NCBI RefSeq assembly: GCF_004366075.1
Contig: NZ_SODU01000001.1
Location: 1,549,251-1,613,250, forward strand
Direction: 5' to 3'
DNA from: Kribbella pratensis
GTDB taxonomy: Bacteria > Actinomycetota > Actinomycetes > Propionibacteriales > Kribbellaceae
Length of the DNA: 64,000 bases
Position numbers and translations under genes: made by a program. The notes beneath the pieces are model-generated. The model did no database searches. It was not told the DNA's origin and worked only from the letters and a program-made list of their open reading frames with translations. Position 1 is the first letter of the stretch. Each line of letters starts with the position of its first letter. Below, piece by piece: positions 34,839 to 43,369 of this stretch.

Positions 34839-36110
34839 CACGCGTCTTCGCTGCCGTAGCCGGTCGCCGTCGCAGATCGCGGCGGCCACCAACAGGTGCA
34901 CGGTCATCGAGGACAGGTCTGACAGGCCGCTCTCGTTGAGCGAGGCGGCCGTGACGTACCCGAGCAGCAAGGCGCCACAGGCCCGGACGTACGGCGTCGG
35001 CGCGCGCAGGACCGACACCCACGCCGCGATCAGCGCCACCGCGACGATCGCCACGGCCAGCAGCCCGGTCTCCCAGTAGAGCCCGAGCCAGCTGTTGTCG
35101 ATCGCCATCACGTCGACATCGCCTTCACCACGGGTGAGCAGCACGCGCTTGTTGCCGAGTCCGTGGCCGATGATCGCGGTCTGGATCGACACCTTCTCGT
35201 CCAGGACCGCCTGCCAACTCGTCGTACGGCCGCTCAGCGACGTGATCTGCTGCGTGCCCTGGCCGCGCAGCAGCCAGGTGTGCAACGAGCCGATGGTCAG
35301 GAACGCGACGCCGAGCAGCCCCGGTACGGCGAGGCACGCGATCCGGCCGAGCCACGTCTTCCGGGTGATGATCAGTGCGATCACGAGCCCACCTGCGACC
35401 GCGGCGGCCGACGTACGGGTCCGGCTGGCCGCGATCAGGACGCCGCCGAGGCCGATCAGCACCACCGCGGGCAGCGTGGCCAGCTTCCGGCAGACCAGGC
35501 CGATCAGCGCCAGCCCGAGCAGGATCGCGCCGACCTCGCCGACGCGCGGCGGCAGCATCGGGATGATGACGCCCTGCAGCCGGTACCCGGCGCCGAGGGA
35601 CCGCAGCGGCCGCCACGCCTGCGACGGCGCATAGGCCAGACTCAGTACGACGGTTGCCGCCAGCAACAGGTGGGCCAACAGATGCGCGCGGACCAGCCGC
35701 TCCGGCACCTGCACCAGCGGCCCCCATAACAGGAACAGCAGCACCAGGCCGATCAGGAAGCGCGCCAACCGCGTCAGCGGCCCCATCGGCTCGGCCAGCA
35801 GGAACGCCGTCGCACACGCGAACAGCACATACATCACGTACAGCCAGCTGGCCGGATTCACCCGGGTCCGGAACCCGGGCTTTGTCGCGGCCAGTGCGAC
35901 CATGAAGACCGCTCCGAGCAGCAGCCCTTTCGCGATGCTGTTCGTGGACCCGGTCGTGCCCTGCGGGGCGGCCACCCGCGACGACCAAGGCTGCACGCCG
36001 AGCACGAACAGGCACCACAGCATCAGCCAGAACCAGGCCGGCCGCTCGCTCTCGCCGGCGACCGTGCCCGGCACCGCGGGGGCCAATCGCGTCCCGGAAG
36101 CCATGGACAT
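34824..36110 (-). CDS. O-antigen ligase/polymerase-family membrane protein (Wzy-like)
   Basis: A 428-residue protein with about 11-12 hydrophobic segments and one large external loop (about residues 285-335: LSGRTTSWQAVLDEKV and GHGLGNKRVLLTRGEG), the layout of Wzy_C proteins. RTTSWxxxL and GxGLG are the usual motifs of this family. It would polymerise repeat units on the outer face of the membrane or ligate glycan. It overlaps the upstream Wzz-like gene by one base (TGATG), which makes a Wzz-Wzy pair. The first ATG is used; a second lies two codons on. Confidence 0.85.
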   Translation of the reverse strand: MSMASGTRLAPAVPGTVAGESERPAWFWLMLWCLFVLGVQPWSSRVAAPQGTTGSTNSIAKGLLLGAVFMVALAATKPGFRTRVNPASWLYVMYVLFACATAFLLAEPMGPLTRLARFLIGLVLLFLLWGPLVQVPERLVRAHLLAHLLLAATVVLSLAYAPSQAWRPLRSLGAGYRLQGVIIPMLPPRVGEVGAILLGLALIGLVCRKLATLPAVVLIGLGGVLIAASRTRTSAAAVAGGLVIALIITRKTWLGRIACLAVPGLLGVAFLTIGSLHTWLLRGQGTQQITSLSGRTTSWQAVLDEKVSIQTAIIGHGLGNKRVLLTRGEGDVDVMAIDNSWLGLYWETGLLAVAIVAVALIAAWVSVLRAPTPYVRACGALLLGYVTAASLNESGLSDLSSMTVHLLVAAAICDGDRLRQRRRVSATH

Positions 36111-37735
36111 CAGCGCATCGTCGGCGTACCCGCGTCCAGCGGCTTGTAGTTCAGCGGGATCCCGAGCGTCTCGTCCTGCGTCGACGTGCCGATCAGTACG
36201 ACGCCCAGCACCGGAGCGCCGGCGAACTGCAGGGCGCCCGTCAGCCGCGCGACGTCCATCTCCTTGTCGAGACCGACCTGCACCACGAGCACCGACGCAT
36301 CGACCGCCGCGGCGAGCGGCGTGATGCCGTGCCGCCCGACGGAGGCCGGGCCGTGGACCACCACGGAGTACCCGGGCGGCAGGTCGGCGACGATCCCCGG
36401 GACCAGCGACGGGCCTACCGCCTCGGCCGTCTCCTCGTGGTTCAGCCCGGGCGGCAGCACGTACAGGTCCGCGACGGTCCCCGGCCGGAACAGCTTCCGG
36501 GCTCGGATCGCACGGGTCGCGGCCGGCTCGTTGACCAGGTCGGTGAGGCCCTCGTGCCCGGTGAGATGCGGGAGCACCGGCGTACCTTCGATGTCAGCCA
36601 GCACCAGCAGCGTCTCGCGGCCGTCGCGGGCGTTCGCCTCGGCCATCGCCAGCGCGATCCCCGCCGAGTTCGGAGTCGGGGACGCCGACACGACCAGCAG
36701 CGCGCCCGGAGAGCCGGCCGCGAACGCGCGCGGGTTCAGCTCGCGCCGCGCCAGCGCACCGCTCGCCTCGGCGCCGAGCGCGGTGATCTCGTACTGCGGG
36801 AGCTCCGGAGCGGATCGCTGCCACACCCGTCGCCGATACCCCTCGGATGCGGCGATCACCGGCGCGGACGATGCCCGTGCCGCTTGGTCGCGAGTCAGGA
36901 TGTACGGCGTCAGATGCGACCGCAGGAGCGCGAGGCCGAAGCCGAGGACCAGTCCGAGGATCCCGCCGACGAGGATGTCGCGGGCAACCATCGGCGACGA
37001 GCTGGCGGTGTCGGTCGTCGCCGGCGTGACCAGCTGGCTCCCGGAGCCGACCGTCGACAGCGCCTTCAGCATCGCGGCGGCGTCGTCCGCGGCCTGCCGG
37101 GCCTCGGTCGCCAGGCCGACGCGCTGGTCGCGCAGTGCTGCCGCGGTCTGGTTGTCGCCGCGACCGACGGCTTCGTCGATCTGGCTGACCAGGCTGCGGG
37201 ACTGCGTGGTCGCCGTCTTCGACCGGGCCTGGGCCTGCTCGGCCAGGTTGGTCAGCAGCGCCTTGGCCTCGGAATTGCGCTGCGCCAGGTAGATCGCGGA
37301 GATCGCGTTCGCCCGGTCGACCGCCTTCTGCGCGGTCGGGCCGTCGGTGGTGACCAGGTAGGCGTTGTCGGTGACGGCCTTCACCCGCGTCACCGCGGCC
37401 AGGTCCTGGATGGTCTGGTCGTTGTCCGGCATGCCGAGCGCCTTGACGACGGCCTTGAGCAGCGTCGGGCTGGCCATCACCCGCGCCTGGGTCTCGGCCG
37501 GGAGGTCCATTCCCAGCGGGCCGCTCTTGTCCGCGGACGTGGACAGCTTGCCGACGAGCGCCGGCGGCACCGCCGGACCGATCACCAGCTGGCTCGAGGC
37601 GGTCCAGCGCTCGGTCTGGGAGAGCGCGAACACGGAGGCGCCGAGCAGTCCGAGCAGGATGCAGCCCAGGATCAGCCATTTCTGCCGCAGCAGTGACTGA
37701 GCGGTTTCCCGCCAGACCACGGTGCCCGGTTCCAT
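36110..37735 (-). CDS. Wzz-type chain-length regulator fused to a CpsD-like domain without P-loop
   Basis: A 541-residue protein. A Wzz domain lies at the N terminus: transmembrane helix KWLILGCILLGLLGASVFAL, an extracellular coiled region to about residue 245, and a second helix DILVGGILGLVLGFGLALL. The cytoplasmic part resembles BY-kinase domains (LVVSASPTPNSAGIALAMAE, LLVLADIEGTPVL, VVVHGPASV). The Walker A site, normally PGEGKST, is PNSAGIA, so the catalytic Lys is gone and no Tyr-rich tail follows. It is probably a regulator without kinase activity. ATG 37735 follows GGAGG. Confidence 0.85.
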   Translation of the reverse strand: MEPGTVVWRETAQSLLRQKWLILGCILLGLLGASVFALSQTERWTASSQLVIGPAVPPALVGKLSTSADKSGPLGMDLPAETQARVMASPTLLKAVVKALGMPDNDQTIQDLAAVTRVKAVTDNAYLVTTDGPTAQKAVDRANAISAIYLAQRNSEAKALLTNLAEQAQARSKTATTQSRSLVSQIDEAVGRGDNQTAAALRDQRVGLATEARQAADDAAAMLKALSTVGSGSQLVTPATTDTASSSPMVARDILVGGILGLVLGFGLALLRSHLTPYILTRDQAARASSAPVIAASEGYRRRVWQRSAPELPQYEITALGAEASGALARRELNPRAFAAGSPGALLVVSASPTPNSAGIALAMAEANARDGRETLLVLADIEGTPVLPHLTGHEGLTDLVNEPAATRAIRARKLFRPGTVADLYVLPPGLNHEETAEAVGPSLVPGIVADLPPGYSVVVHGPASVGRHGITPLAAAVDASVLVVQVGLDKEMDVARLTGALQFAGAPVLGVVLIGTSTQDETLGIPLNYKPLDAGTPTMR

Positions 37736-37911
37736 GCCCACCTCCAATTCGGCGCAGCCTCACTCTGTTCGGCGCCGGCGACCCAGGATATCCACAGGTC
37801 CGGACCGGGTGCTCACGCGATGTGCTCGCTGTGCCCTACTCTCTTCCGGGGGGATATCTGAGGTATCAGGCGCCTCGTGCGCCGATCATGTCCAAGGGGG
37901 GACATCACCAC

Positions 37912-40143
37912 ATGACGAAACGACGGCTGTTCACACGGCTGGGGGTCGTAGGGACGGCACTCGCCGTCGCAGCAACCGTGCTGAGCGCGGCACCGGCGCA
38001 GAGCGTCGAGGCTTCGCTCGCGGCAACCAACAGCTCGACCTGGCAGACCAACGCCAGCGTCCAGGGTCTCGCGGTCGCCGCGGGCACGGCGTACGCCGGA
38101 GGACGCTTCACCAGCGTCCGCCCGCCGGGCGCCGCGCCCGGAACCGGTGAGATCGCCCAGGCGTACCTGGCGGCCTTCGACGCGGCCACCGGCGCACTGG
38201 TCAGCACGTTCAACCCGGTGCTGAACGGCCAGGTCTACGCGGTCGCCGCCTCCGCGGACGGCTCCCGGATCTTCGTCGGCGGTGACTTCACCACGGTCAA
38301 CGGCCAGACGCGGAACCGGATCGCCGCCTTCGACACCGCCACCGGCGCCTTGGTGGCGAACTGGAAACCGTCCGTTTCGTACCGCGTCAAGTCCATCGCG
38401 GTCTCCGGTACGACGGTGTACTTCGGCGGCTCGTTCGGCCTGGTGAACGGCGTGGACCGCCTGCGGCTGGCGGCCGTCACCACCGACACCGGCACGTTGT
38501 TGCCCTGGGCGCCCGCGGTCAACGGCGACGTGTACGCGGTGGACGCCGCCGATGACGCGTCCAAGGTGTACGCCGGTGGTCAGTTCAGCACCGTCAACGG
38601 CACCATGCAGAACACCGTGACGAGCCTCGATCCGGTCACCGGCGCCGTCCTGCCCTTCCCCGGTGCATCCGCCGTACCGCCGCCGAACGGGTCGTGCACG
38701 ACCCGGGTGAAGACGATCGACGCCAGCGGCGACACCGTGTACTTCGGCAACGGCGGTGACGGCGGCGGGTGTTTCGACGGCACCTGGGCGGCCGACATCG
38801 CGACCAACACGCTGAAGTGGAAGAACCAGTGCCTGGGCGCGACCGAGGCGGTCAAGGTCGTCAACGGCTGGCTGTACAAGGGCTCGCACGCGCACGACTG
38901 CGCCAACCAGGGCGCCGGCGGCTTCCCGCAGGGCTTCGGGTACCACTTCCTGCTCAGCGAGAAGCTGACCGACGGCACGCTCGGGCCCTGGTTCCCGAAC
39001 ACCGACGCCGACCCGAACAGTGTCACCAACGTCGGCCCGCTGGCGTTCGCGACCGGCGGCAACGACCTGTGGGTCGGCGGCGACTTCCTGAACGTGAACG
39101 GCACCGGCCAGCAGGGCCTGACCCGCTTCACCAACGCCGCCCCAGGCGCGGCCCCGGCCAAACCGGCCAAGCTGCTCCCCTACAGCGTCCAGCCCGGTGT
39201 CGTGCAGATCCACTTCCCGACCGTGGTCGACAACGACGACAGCACGCTGACCTACCGGCTGCTCAAGGGCTTCAGCAACACCACGATCGCGACCTGGACG
39301 GCCAGGTCCACGCCGTGGGACCGGCCGTGGCTGAGCTACACCGACACCTCTTCGGCGCCGGGTGAGGTCACCAACTACCGCGTCGAGGTCACCGACGGCA
39401 GTACGACGGTCCGCGGCAACTACTCCGACCAGATCACGGTCGCCTCGGCCGCGTCGACGGCGTACGACCAGATCGTCAACGCGGACGGGCCGCAGGCGTA
39501 CTGGCGACTCGGCGAGCCGGCCGGTACGACGACCTCGGTCGACGCCTCGGGGCAGAGCAACAACGGCACGTTCACCGGCGTGACGCTGGGCGGCGCCGGC
39601 GCGATCGCGGGCAACACCGCGATGACGACCAGTTCGACCAGCGGACGGATGGTCGGCGAGAAGGCGTACAGCATGCCGCAGCAGTTCACGGTCGAGGCCT
39701 GGGTCAAGCAGAGCGGGTTCAACCGCGGCGGCCGGATCATCGGCTTCGGCAACTCGAAGACCGGGAACAGCGGCGGTGGCGGCGACCGGATGCTGTACAT
39801 GCGGACCAACGGCTCGATCGTCTTCGGCGTGAACGACGGCTCGCAGCGGACATTGACCAGCCCGTCCGGCAAGAACGACGGCCTGTGGCACCACGTGGTC
39901 GGCAGCTACGACGGCACCGGCAGCACTGGAATGATGAAGCTGTACGTCGACGGCGTACTCAGCGGGAGCGCCTTGGTCGGCTCGGCGTCGGTGTACTACG
40001 GCTGGTGGCGGGTCGGGTACGACCTCACCAACTCGTGGCCCGGTGGTGGAGCGACCCAGACCGGAATGGGTATCGACGAGGCGGCCGTCTACCCGTACGC
40101 ACTCACCCCCGTACAGGTCCAATCCCACTATGCAGCAAGGTGA
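37912..40143 (+). CDS. secreted DUF5122-type beta-propeller with C-terminal LamG-like domain
   Basis: A 743-residue exported protein. A signal peptide (RLGVVGTALAVAATVLSAAP) is followed by about six repeats of VYxGGxFxxVNGxxRxxLAAFDxxTG type to about residue 410, a beta-propeller of the DUF5122 family. A fibronectin-like linker (TLTYRLLKG, NYRVEVTDG) follows, then a concanavalin A/LamG-like domain from about 515 to the end (AYWRLGEPAG, FTVEAWVKQ, WHHVVGSYDG, KLYVDGVL). The conserved Cys pairs (CTTRVK; GGGCFDGTW; NQCLGATEA) suggest disulfides. It is probably glycan-binding. ATG 37912 is used; an ATG eight codons upstream is possible. Confidence 0.85.
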   Translation: MTKRRLFTRLGVVGTALAVAATVLSAAPAQSVEASLAATNSSTWQTNASVQGLAVAAGTAYAGGRFTSVRPPGAAPGTGEIAQAYLAAFDAATGALVSTFNPVLNGQVYAVAASADGSRIFVGGDFTTVNGQTRNRIAAFDTATGALVANWKPSVSYRVKSIAVSGTTVYFGGSFGLVNGVDRLRLAAVTTDTGTLLPWAPAVNGDVYAVDAADDASKVYAGGQFSTVNGTMQNTVTSLDPVTGAVLPFPGASAVPPPNGSCTTRVKTIDASGDTVYFGNGGDGGGCFDGTWAADIATNTLKWKNQCLGATEAVKVVNGWLYKGSHAHDCANQGAGGFPQGFGYHFLLSEKLTDGTLGPWFPNTDADPNSVTNVGPLAFATGGNDLWVGGDFLNVNGTGQQGLTRFTNAAPGAAPAKPAKLLPYSVQPGVVQIHFPTVVDNDDSTLTYRLLKGFSNTTIATWTARSTPWDRPWLSYTDTSSAPGEVTNYRVEVTDGSTTVRGNYSDQITVASAASTAYDQIVNADGPQAYWRLGEPAGTTTSVDASGQSNNGTFTGVTLGGAGAIAGNTAMTTSSTSGRMVGEKAYSMPQQFTVEAWVKQSGFNRGGRIIGFGNSKTGNSGGGGDRMLYMRTNGSIVFGVNDGSQRTLTSPSGKNDGLWHHVVGSYDGTGSTGMMKLYVDGVLSGSALVGSASVYYGWWRVGYDLTNSWPGGGATQTGMGIDEAAVYPYALTPVQVQSHYAAR

Positions 40144-40186
40144 AAAGGCGTCTTTCTGCAAGATCTGACACAAACTCATAACGCGG

Positions 40187-40217
40187 GTGGGAGGTCCGCT
40201 TCCGGTGGGCCTCCCAC
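40187..40217 (+). terminator. hairpin between propeller genes 1 and 2
   Basis: GTGGGAGG (40187-40194) pairs with CCTCCCAC (40210-40217) around a 15-base loop, 44 bases past the stop of the first propeller gene. It should end or attenuate that transcript. A smaller GTGCGT/ACGCAC hairpin follows nearer the next gene. Confidence 0.6.
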
Positions 40218-40287
40218 AGCGGTAATGTCCGCCGCTGGTGCGTGATGAGGCACGCACTGTTACGCCCCCGCCTGTCGAAGGACATAA

Positions 40288-41817
40288 ATGAAGAAGTTAG
40301 TGCTCGCCCTGCTCACGGGTGCGGCTGTGCTCGCCGCCGCGTTGATTCCCTCCGGACCTCCGGTGCAGGCAGCGACGCCGGGCTTCGCGTCCGCGGTGTC
40401 CGCGATCAAGCAGACCTCGTGGCAGACCAACAACAGCGTGAACGCGCTGGCGATCGCCGGGAACACCGTGTTCGCGGGCGGTCTCTTCACCAGGCTTCGG
40501 CAGCCAGGCAAGGCGTCCGGACAGGCGCCGGAGGCCCTCCGCTCGTACGTCGCGGCGTTCGACCGCACCACCGGGAGGCCGACCGCGTTCGCGCCGGTGC
40601 TGAACGGACCGGTGTATGCCATCGCCACCAGCCCCGACGGCAAGTGGGTGGTGATCGGCGGTGACTTCACCACGGTCAACGGCATCCGGCGCAGCAAGAT
40701 CGCGATGTTCTCGGTGGCCACCGGCAAGCTGGTCGCGGCCTGGGACCCGGTCGTGGCGGCCCGGGTCAAGGCGCTGGCGATCTACGGCAACAGTGTGTTC
40801 ATCGGCGGCGCGTTCCGCGCGATCGACGGCGCGACCCGCAACCGGCTGGGCGCGGTCCGGCTGATCCAGGGCGACCTCCTGCCGTGGAACCCGAACGCGA
40901 ACAACGACGTGTACGCCGTCGACGTCGCCGACAACGGCACCCGGGTGTTCGTCGGCGGACCGTTCAGCACGATCAACGGCAAGGACCACTACTCGCTGGC
41001 GATGCTGAACAACACCACCGGCGCGGCGTTCGCCTTCCCGGCGGCGGCCGCGATCCCGAAGCCGACGGCGACCTGCACCACGCGGGTGAAGGATATCGAC
41101 ACCCTGGGCGACAACGTGTACGTCTCCAACGGCGGCGACGGTGGCGGCTGCTACGACGGCGTACTGGCCGCGCAGGTGTCGACCGGCAAGCTGCTCTGGC
41201 AGAACAAGTGCCTGGGCGCGACCGAGGCGATCAAGGCAATCGGCAGCTGGCTCTACAAGGGCTCGCACGCGCACAACTGCAGCTCGTCGCCGAACGGCTT
41301 CCCGGACGGAACCGGCACGCACTACCTGCTGGTCGAGAGCACGATCAACGGCAACCTCGGGCCGTGGTTCCCGAACACCGACGCGAACCCGAAGAGCACC
41401 ACCCAGGTCGGTCCGCTGGCGATGGCCGGCACCGCCACTGACCTGTGGGTCGGCGGCGACTTCCTGCACGTGAACGGCACGATCCAGGTGGGAATCACCC
41501 GGTTCACGAACACGCCCGGCGGTGCGGCTCCCGCCGTACCGAAGGCTCCGACGCTGACCGCGACGTCGTCGGGGCGCGTGTACGTGAGCTACACGGACTC
41601 GTACGACCTGGACAACCTGACGCTCACGTACAACGTGTTCCGCGGCTCGCTGAACGTCGGCTCGAACAAGTACACGACGTACTTCTGGCAGCCCCGTAAG
41701 ACCTACCAGGTCGTCGACCGCGGCCTCGCCCGCGGCTCGTCGTACACGTACCACGTGGAGGTCCACGACGGCCGCAACATCATGAAGGGCGCCAACGCCA
41801 CCGTAAAGATCCCCTGA
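40288..41817 (+). CDS. secreted DUF5122-type beta-propeller protein (paralogue 2)
   Basis: A 509-residue paralogue of the protein at 37912. A signal peptide (KKLVLALLTGAAVLAAALIP) precedes the repeats: TVFAGGLFTRL, VVIGGDFTTVNGIRRSKIAM, VFIGGAFRAIDGATRNRLGA, VFVGGPFSTING and LWVGGDFLHVNG. The Cys blocks CTTRVKDIDTLGDNVYVSNG, GGGCYDG and NKCLGATEAIKAIGSWLYKG are retained, then a C-terminal fibronectin-like strand set. It lacks the LamG-like domain of paralogue 1. The ATG follows GAAGGACATAA. Function not established; extracellular adhesion or glycan binding is a reasonable guess. Confidence 0.85.
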   Translation: MKKLVLALLTGAAVLAAALIPSGPPVQAATPGFASAVSAIKQTSWQTNNSVNALAIAGNTVFAGGLFTRLRQPGKASGQAPEALRSYVAAFDRTTGRPTAFAPVLNGPVYAIATSPDGKWVVIGGDFTTVNGIRRSKIAMFSVATGKLVAAWDPVVAARVKALAIYGNSVFIGGAFRAIDGATRNRLGAVRLIQGDLLPWNPNANNDVYAVDVADNGTRVFVGGPFSTINGKDHYSLAMLNNTTGAAFAFPAAAAIPKPTATCTTRVKDIDTLGDNVYVSNGGDGGGCYDGVLAAQVSTGKLLWQNKCLGATEAIKAIGSWLYKGSHAHNCSSSPNGFPDGTGTHYLLVESTINGNLGPWFPNTDANPKSTTQVGPLAMAGTATDLWVGGDFLHVNGTIQVGITRFTNTPGGAAPAVPKAPTLTATSSGRVYVSYTDSYDLDNLTLTYNVFRGSLNVGSNKYTTYFWQPRKTYQVVDRGLARGSSYTYHVEVHDGRNIMKGANATVKIP

Positions 41818-41851
41818 CTTGCCCCTTCCGCATCGGAACCCTCAGTCGTAG

Positions 41852-41864
41852 CTTGGTGACCAAG
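41852..41864. promoter_or_regulatory. palindrome abutting the ribosome-binding site of propeller gene 3
   Basis: CTTGGTGACCAAG is a 6+1+6 palindrome whose right arm runs into the AAGGGGGA Shine-Dalgarno of the gene starting at 41876. It could be an operator or a hairpin that hides the ribosome-binding site. Confidence 0.35.
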
Positions 41865-41875
41865 GGGGATCGATC

Positions 41876-43369
41876 ATGGGGACACGACTGTTAGTTGCGT
41901 TAGGCATCAGTGGGCTCGTGCTGGGGGTGGTGCCGGCAGCACCCGCGACAGCCACCGGGGCAGGCCTGAGCGCCGTCGCCGTATCGACGTGGCAGACCGA
42001 CGCCAGTGTGCTCGGCCTGGCCGTTGCCAAGGGCAAGGCGTACGTCGGGGGCCGCTTCCTGACCGTACGCCCGCCGGGCGCGGCCGCCGGGACCCACGAG
42101 ACGAGCCGGACCTATCTGGCCGCGTTCAGCCAGAGCACGGGCGCGCTCGACGCCGGGATGAACCATGTCCTGAACGGGATCGTCTGGGCGGTCGTCGCGT
42201 CGGCCGACGGCTCCAGGGTGTACATCGGCGGGGACTTCACCCGCGTCGACGGCCAGGTCCGGAACCGGATCGCCGCGTTCAACACGGCGACCGGCGCGCT
42301 GGTCGCGGCCATCGCGCCGCAGGTGTCGTACCGGGTGAAGGCGCTCGCGATCGGCGGATCCAGCCTGTACTTCGGCGGGTCGTTCGGGATCGTGAACGGC
42401 GTGACCCGGAACCGGGCCGCCGCGATCAGCACGGTCACCGGCGCCCTGCTGCCGTGGAACCCGAACGCTGACAACGATGTCTACGCGATCGACGCGGCCG
42501 ACGACAACTCGAAGGTCTATCTGGGCGGGACGTTCGCCAAGATCGGCGGAACGAGTCACTGGGCTGTTGCCAGCGTCAACAACTCGACCGGCGCACCGCT
42601 GCGCTTCGCCGCGGCGTCGGCCGTACCGTCGCCGTCGAGCGGGTGCACGTCGCGGGTGAAGGACATCGAGACGTCCGGCAGCCGGGTGTACTTCGCCAAC
42701 GCCGGCGACGGCTGGGGATGCTTCGACGGGACCTGGGCGGCTGATGTTGCCACCGGCAACCTGGTCTGGAAGAGCACCTGCCTGGGCGCGACCGAGGCGA
42801 TCACCATGGTGAACGGGTGGCTGTTCAAGGGGTCGCACGCGCACAGTTGTCCCGGTGCCTTCTCGGACGGCAGCGGCACCCACTTCCTGCTACTGCAGAA
42901 TCCGGCCAACGGTTCCCTGGGACCTTGGTTCCCGAACACGAACGCAGGACCGCCGACATCGGTCGGTCCACTCGTGTCGGCAACTGGCGGCAGTGATCTC
43001 TGGATCGGTGGTGACTTCACCAAGGTCAACGGCGCCGGCCAGCAGGGCCTGACCCGGTTCACCAATCTCGGCGCCGGCGCCGCACCGAGCGCCCCGGCGT
43101 CGCCGACACTCTCCAGGCCGGCCATCGGTCAGGTGAAGGCCACTGTCCAGGCCTCGCTGGACAACGACGACATCCGCCTCACCTATCGCCTGCTCCGCGG
43201 GACGACCGTCGTCGCCGTCACGAGAGTCAGTTCCGCGTTCTGGTCCCGCCCCACCGTCACGCTCACCGACGCCACAGCACCGACCAGAACGACCCAGAAC
43301 TACCGCATCGAGGTGTCCGACGGGAGTCACGCCGTACGAAGCGGCTACTCCACCGTCACCGTCCGCTGA
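41876..43369 (+). CDS. secreted DUF5122-type beta-propeller protein (paralogue 3)
   Basis: A 497-residue paralogue of the two preceding proteins. Signal peptide (LLVALGISGLVLGVVPAAPA), then AYVGGRFLTVRPPGAAAG (almost the same as paralogue 1), VYIGGDFTRVDGQVRNRIAA, LYFGGSFGIVNGVTRNRAAA, VYLGGTFAKIGG and LWIGGDFTKVNG. Cys blocks CTSRVKDIETSGSRVYFANA, WGCFDGTWAAD and STCLGATEAITMVNGWLFKG are kept. No LamG-like domain. ATG 41876 is preceded by AAGGGGGAT. Its 3' end overlaps the convergent flippase gene by 14 bases, so the two transcripts may interfere. Confidence 0.85.
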   Translation: MGTRLLVALGISGLVLGVVPAAPATATGAGLSAVAVSTWQTDASVLGLAVAKGKAYVGGRFLTVRPPGAAAGTHETSRTYLAAFSQSTGALDAGMNHVLNGIVWAVVASADGSRVYIGGDFTRVDGQVRNRIAAFNTATGALVAAIAPQVSYRVKALAIGGSSLYFGGSFGIVNGVTRNRAAAISTVTGALLPWNPNADNDVYAIDAADDNSKVYLGGTFAKIGGTSHWAVASVNNSTGAPLRFAAASAVPSPSSGCTSRVKDIETSGSRVYFANAGDGWGCFDGTWAADVATGNLVWKSTCLGATEAITMVNGWLFKGSHAHSCPGAFSDGSGTHFLLLQNPANGSLGPWFPNTNAGPPTSVGPLVSATGGSDLWIGGDFTKVNGAGQQGLTRFTNLGAGAAPSAPASPTLSRPAIGQVKATVQASLDNDDIRLTYRLLRGTTVVAVTRVSSAFWSRPTVTLTDATAPTRTTQNYRIEVSDGSHAVRSGYSTVTVR

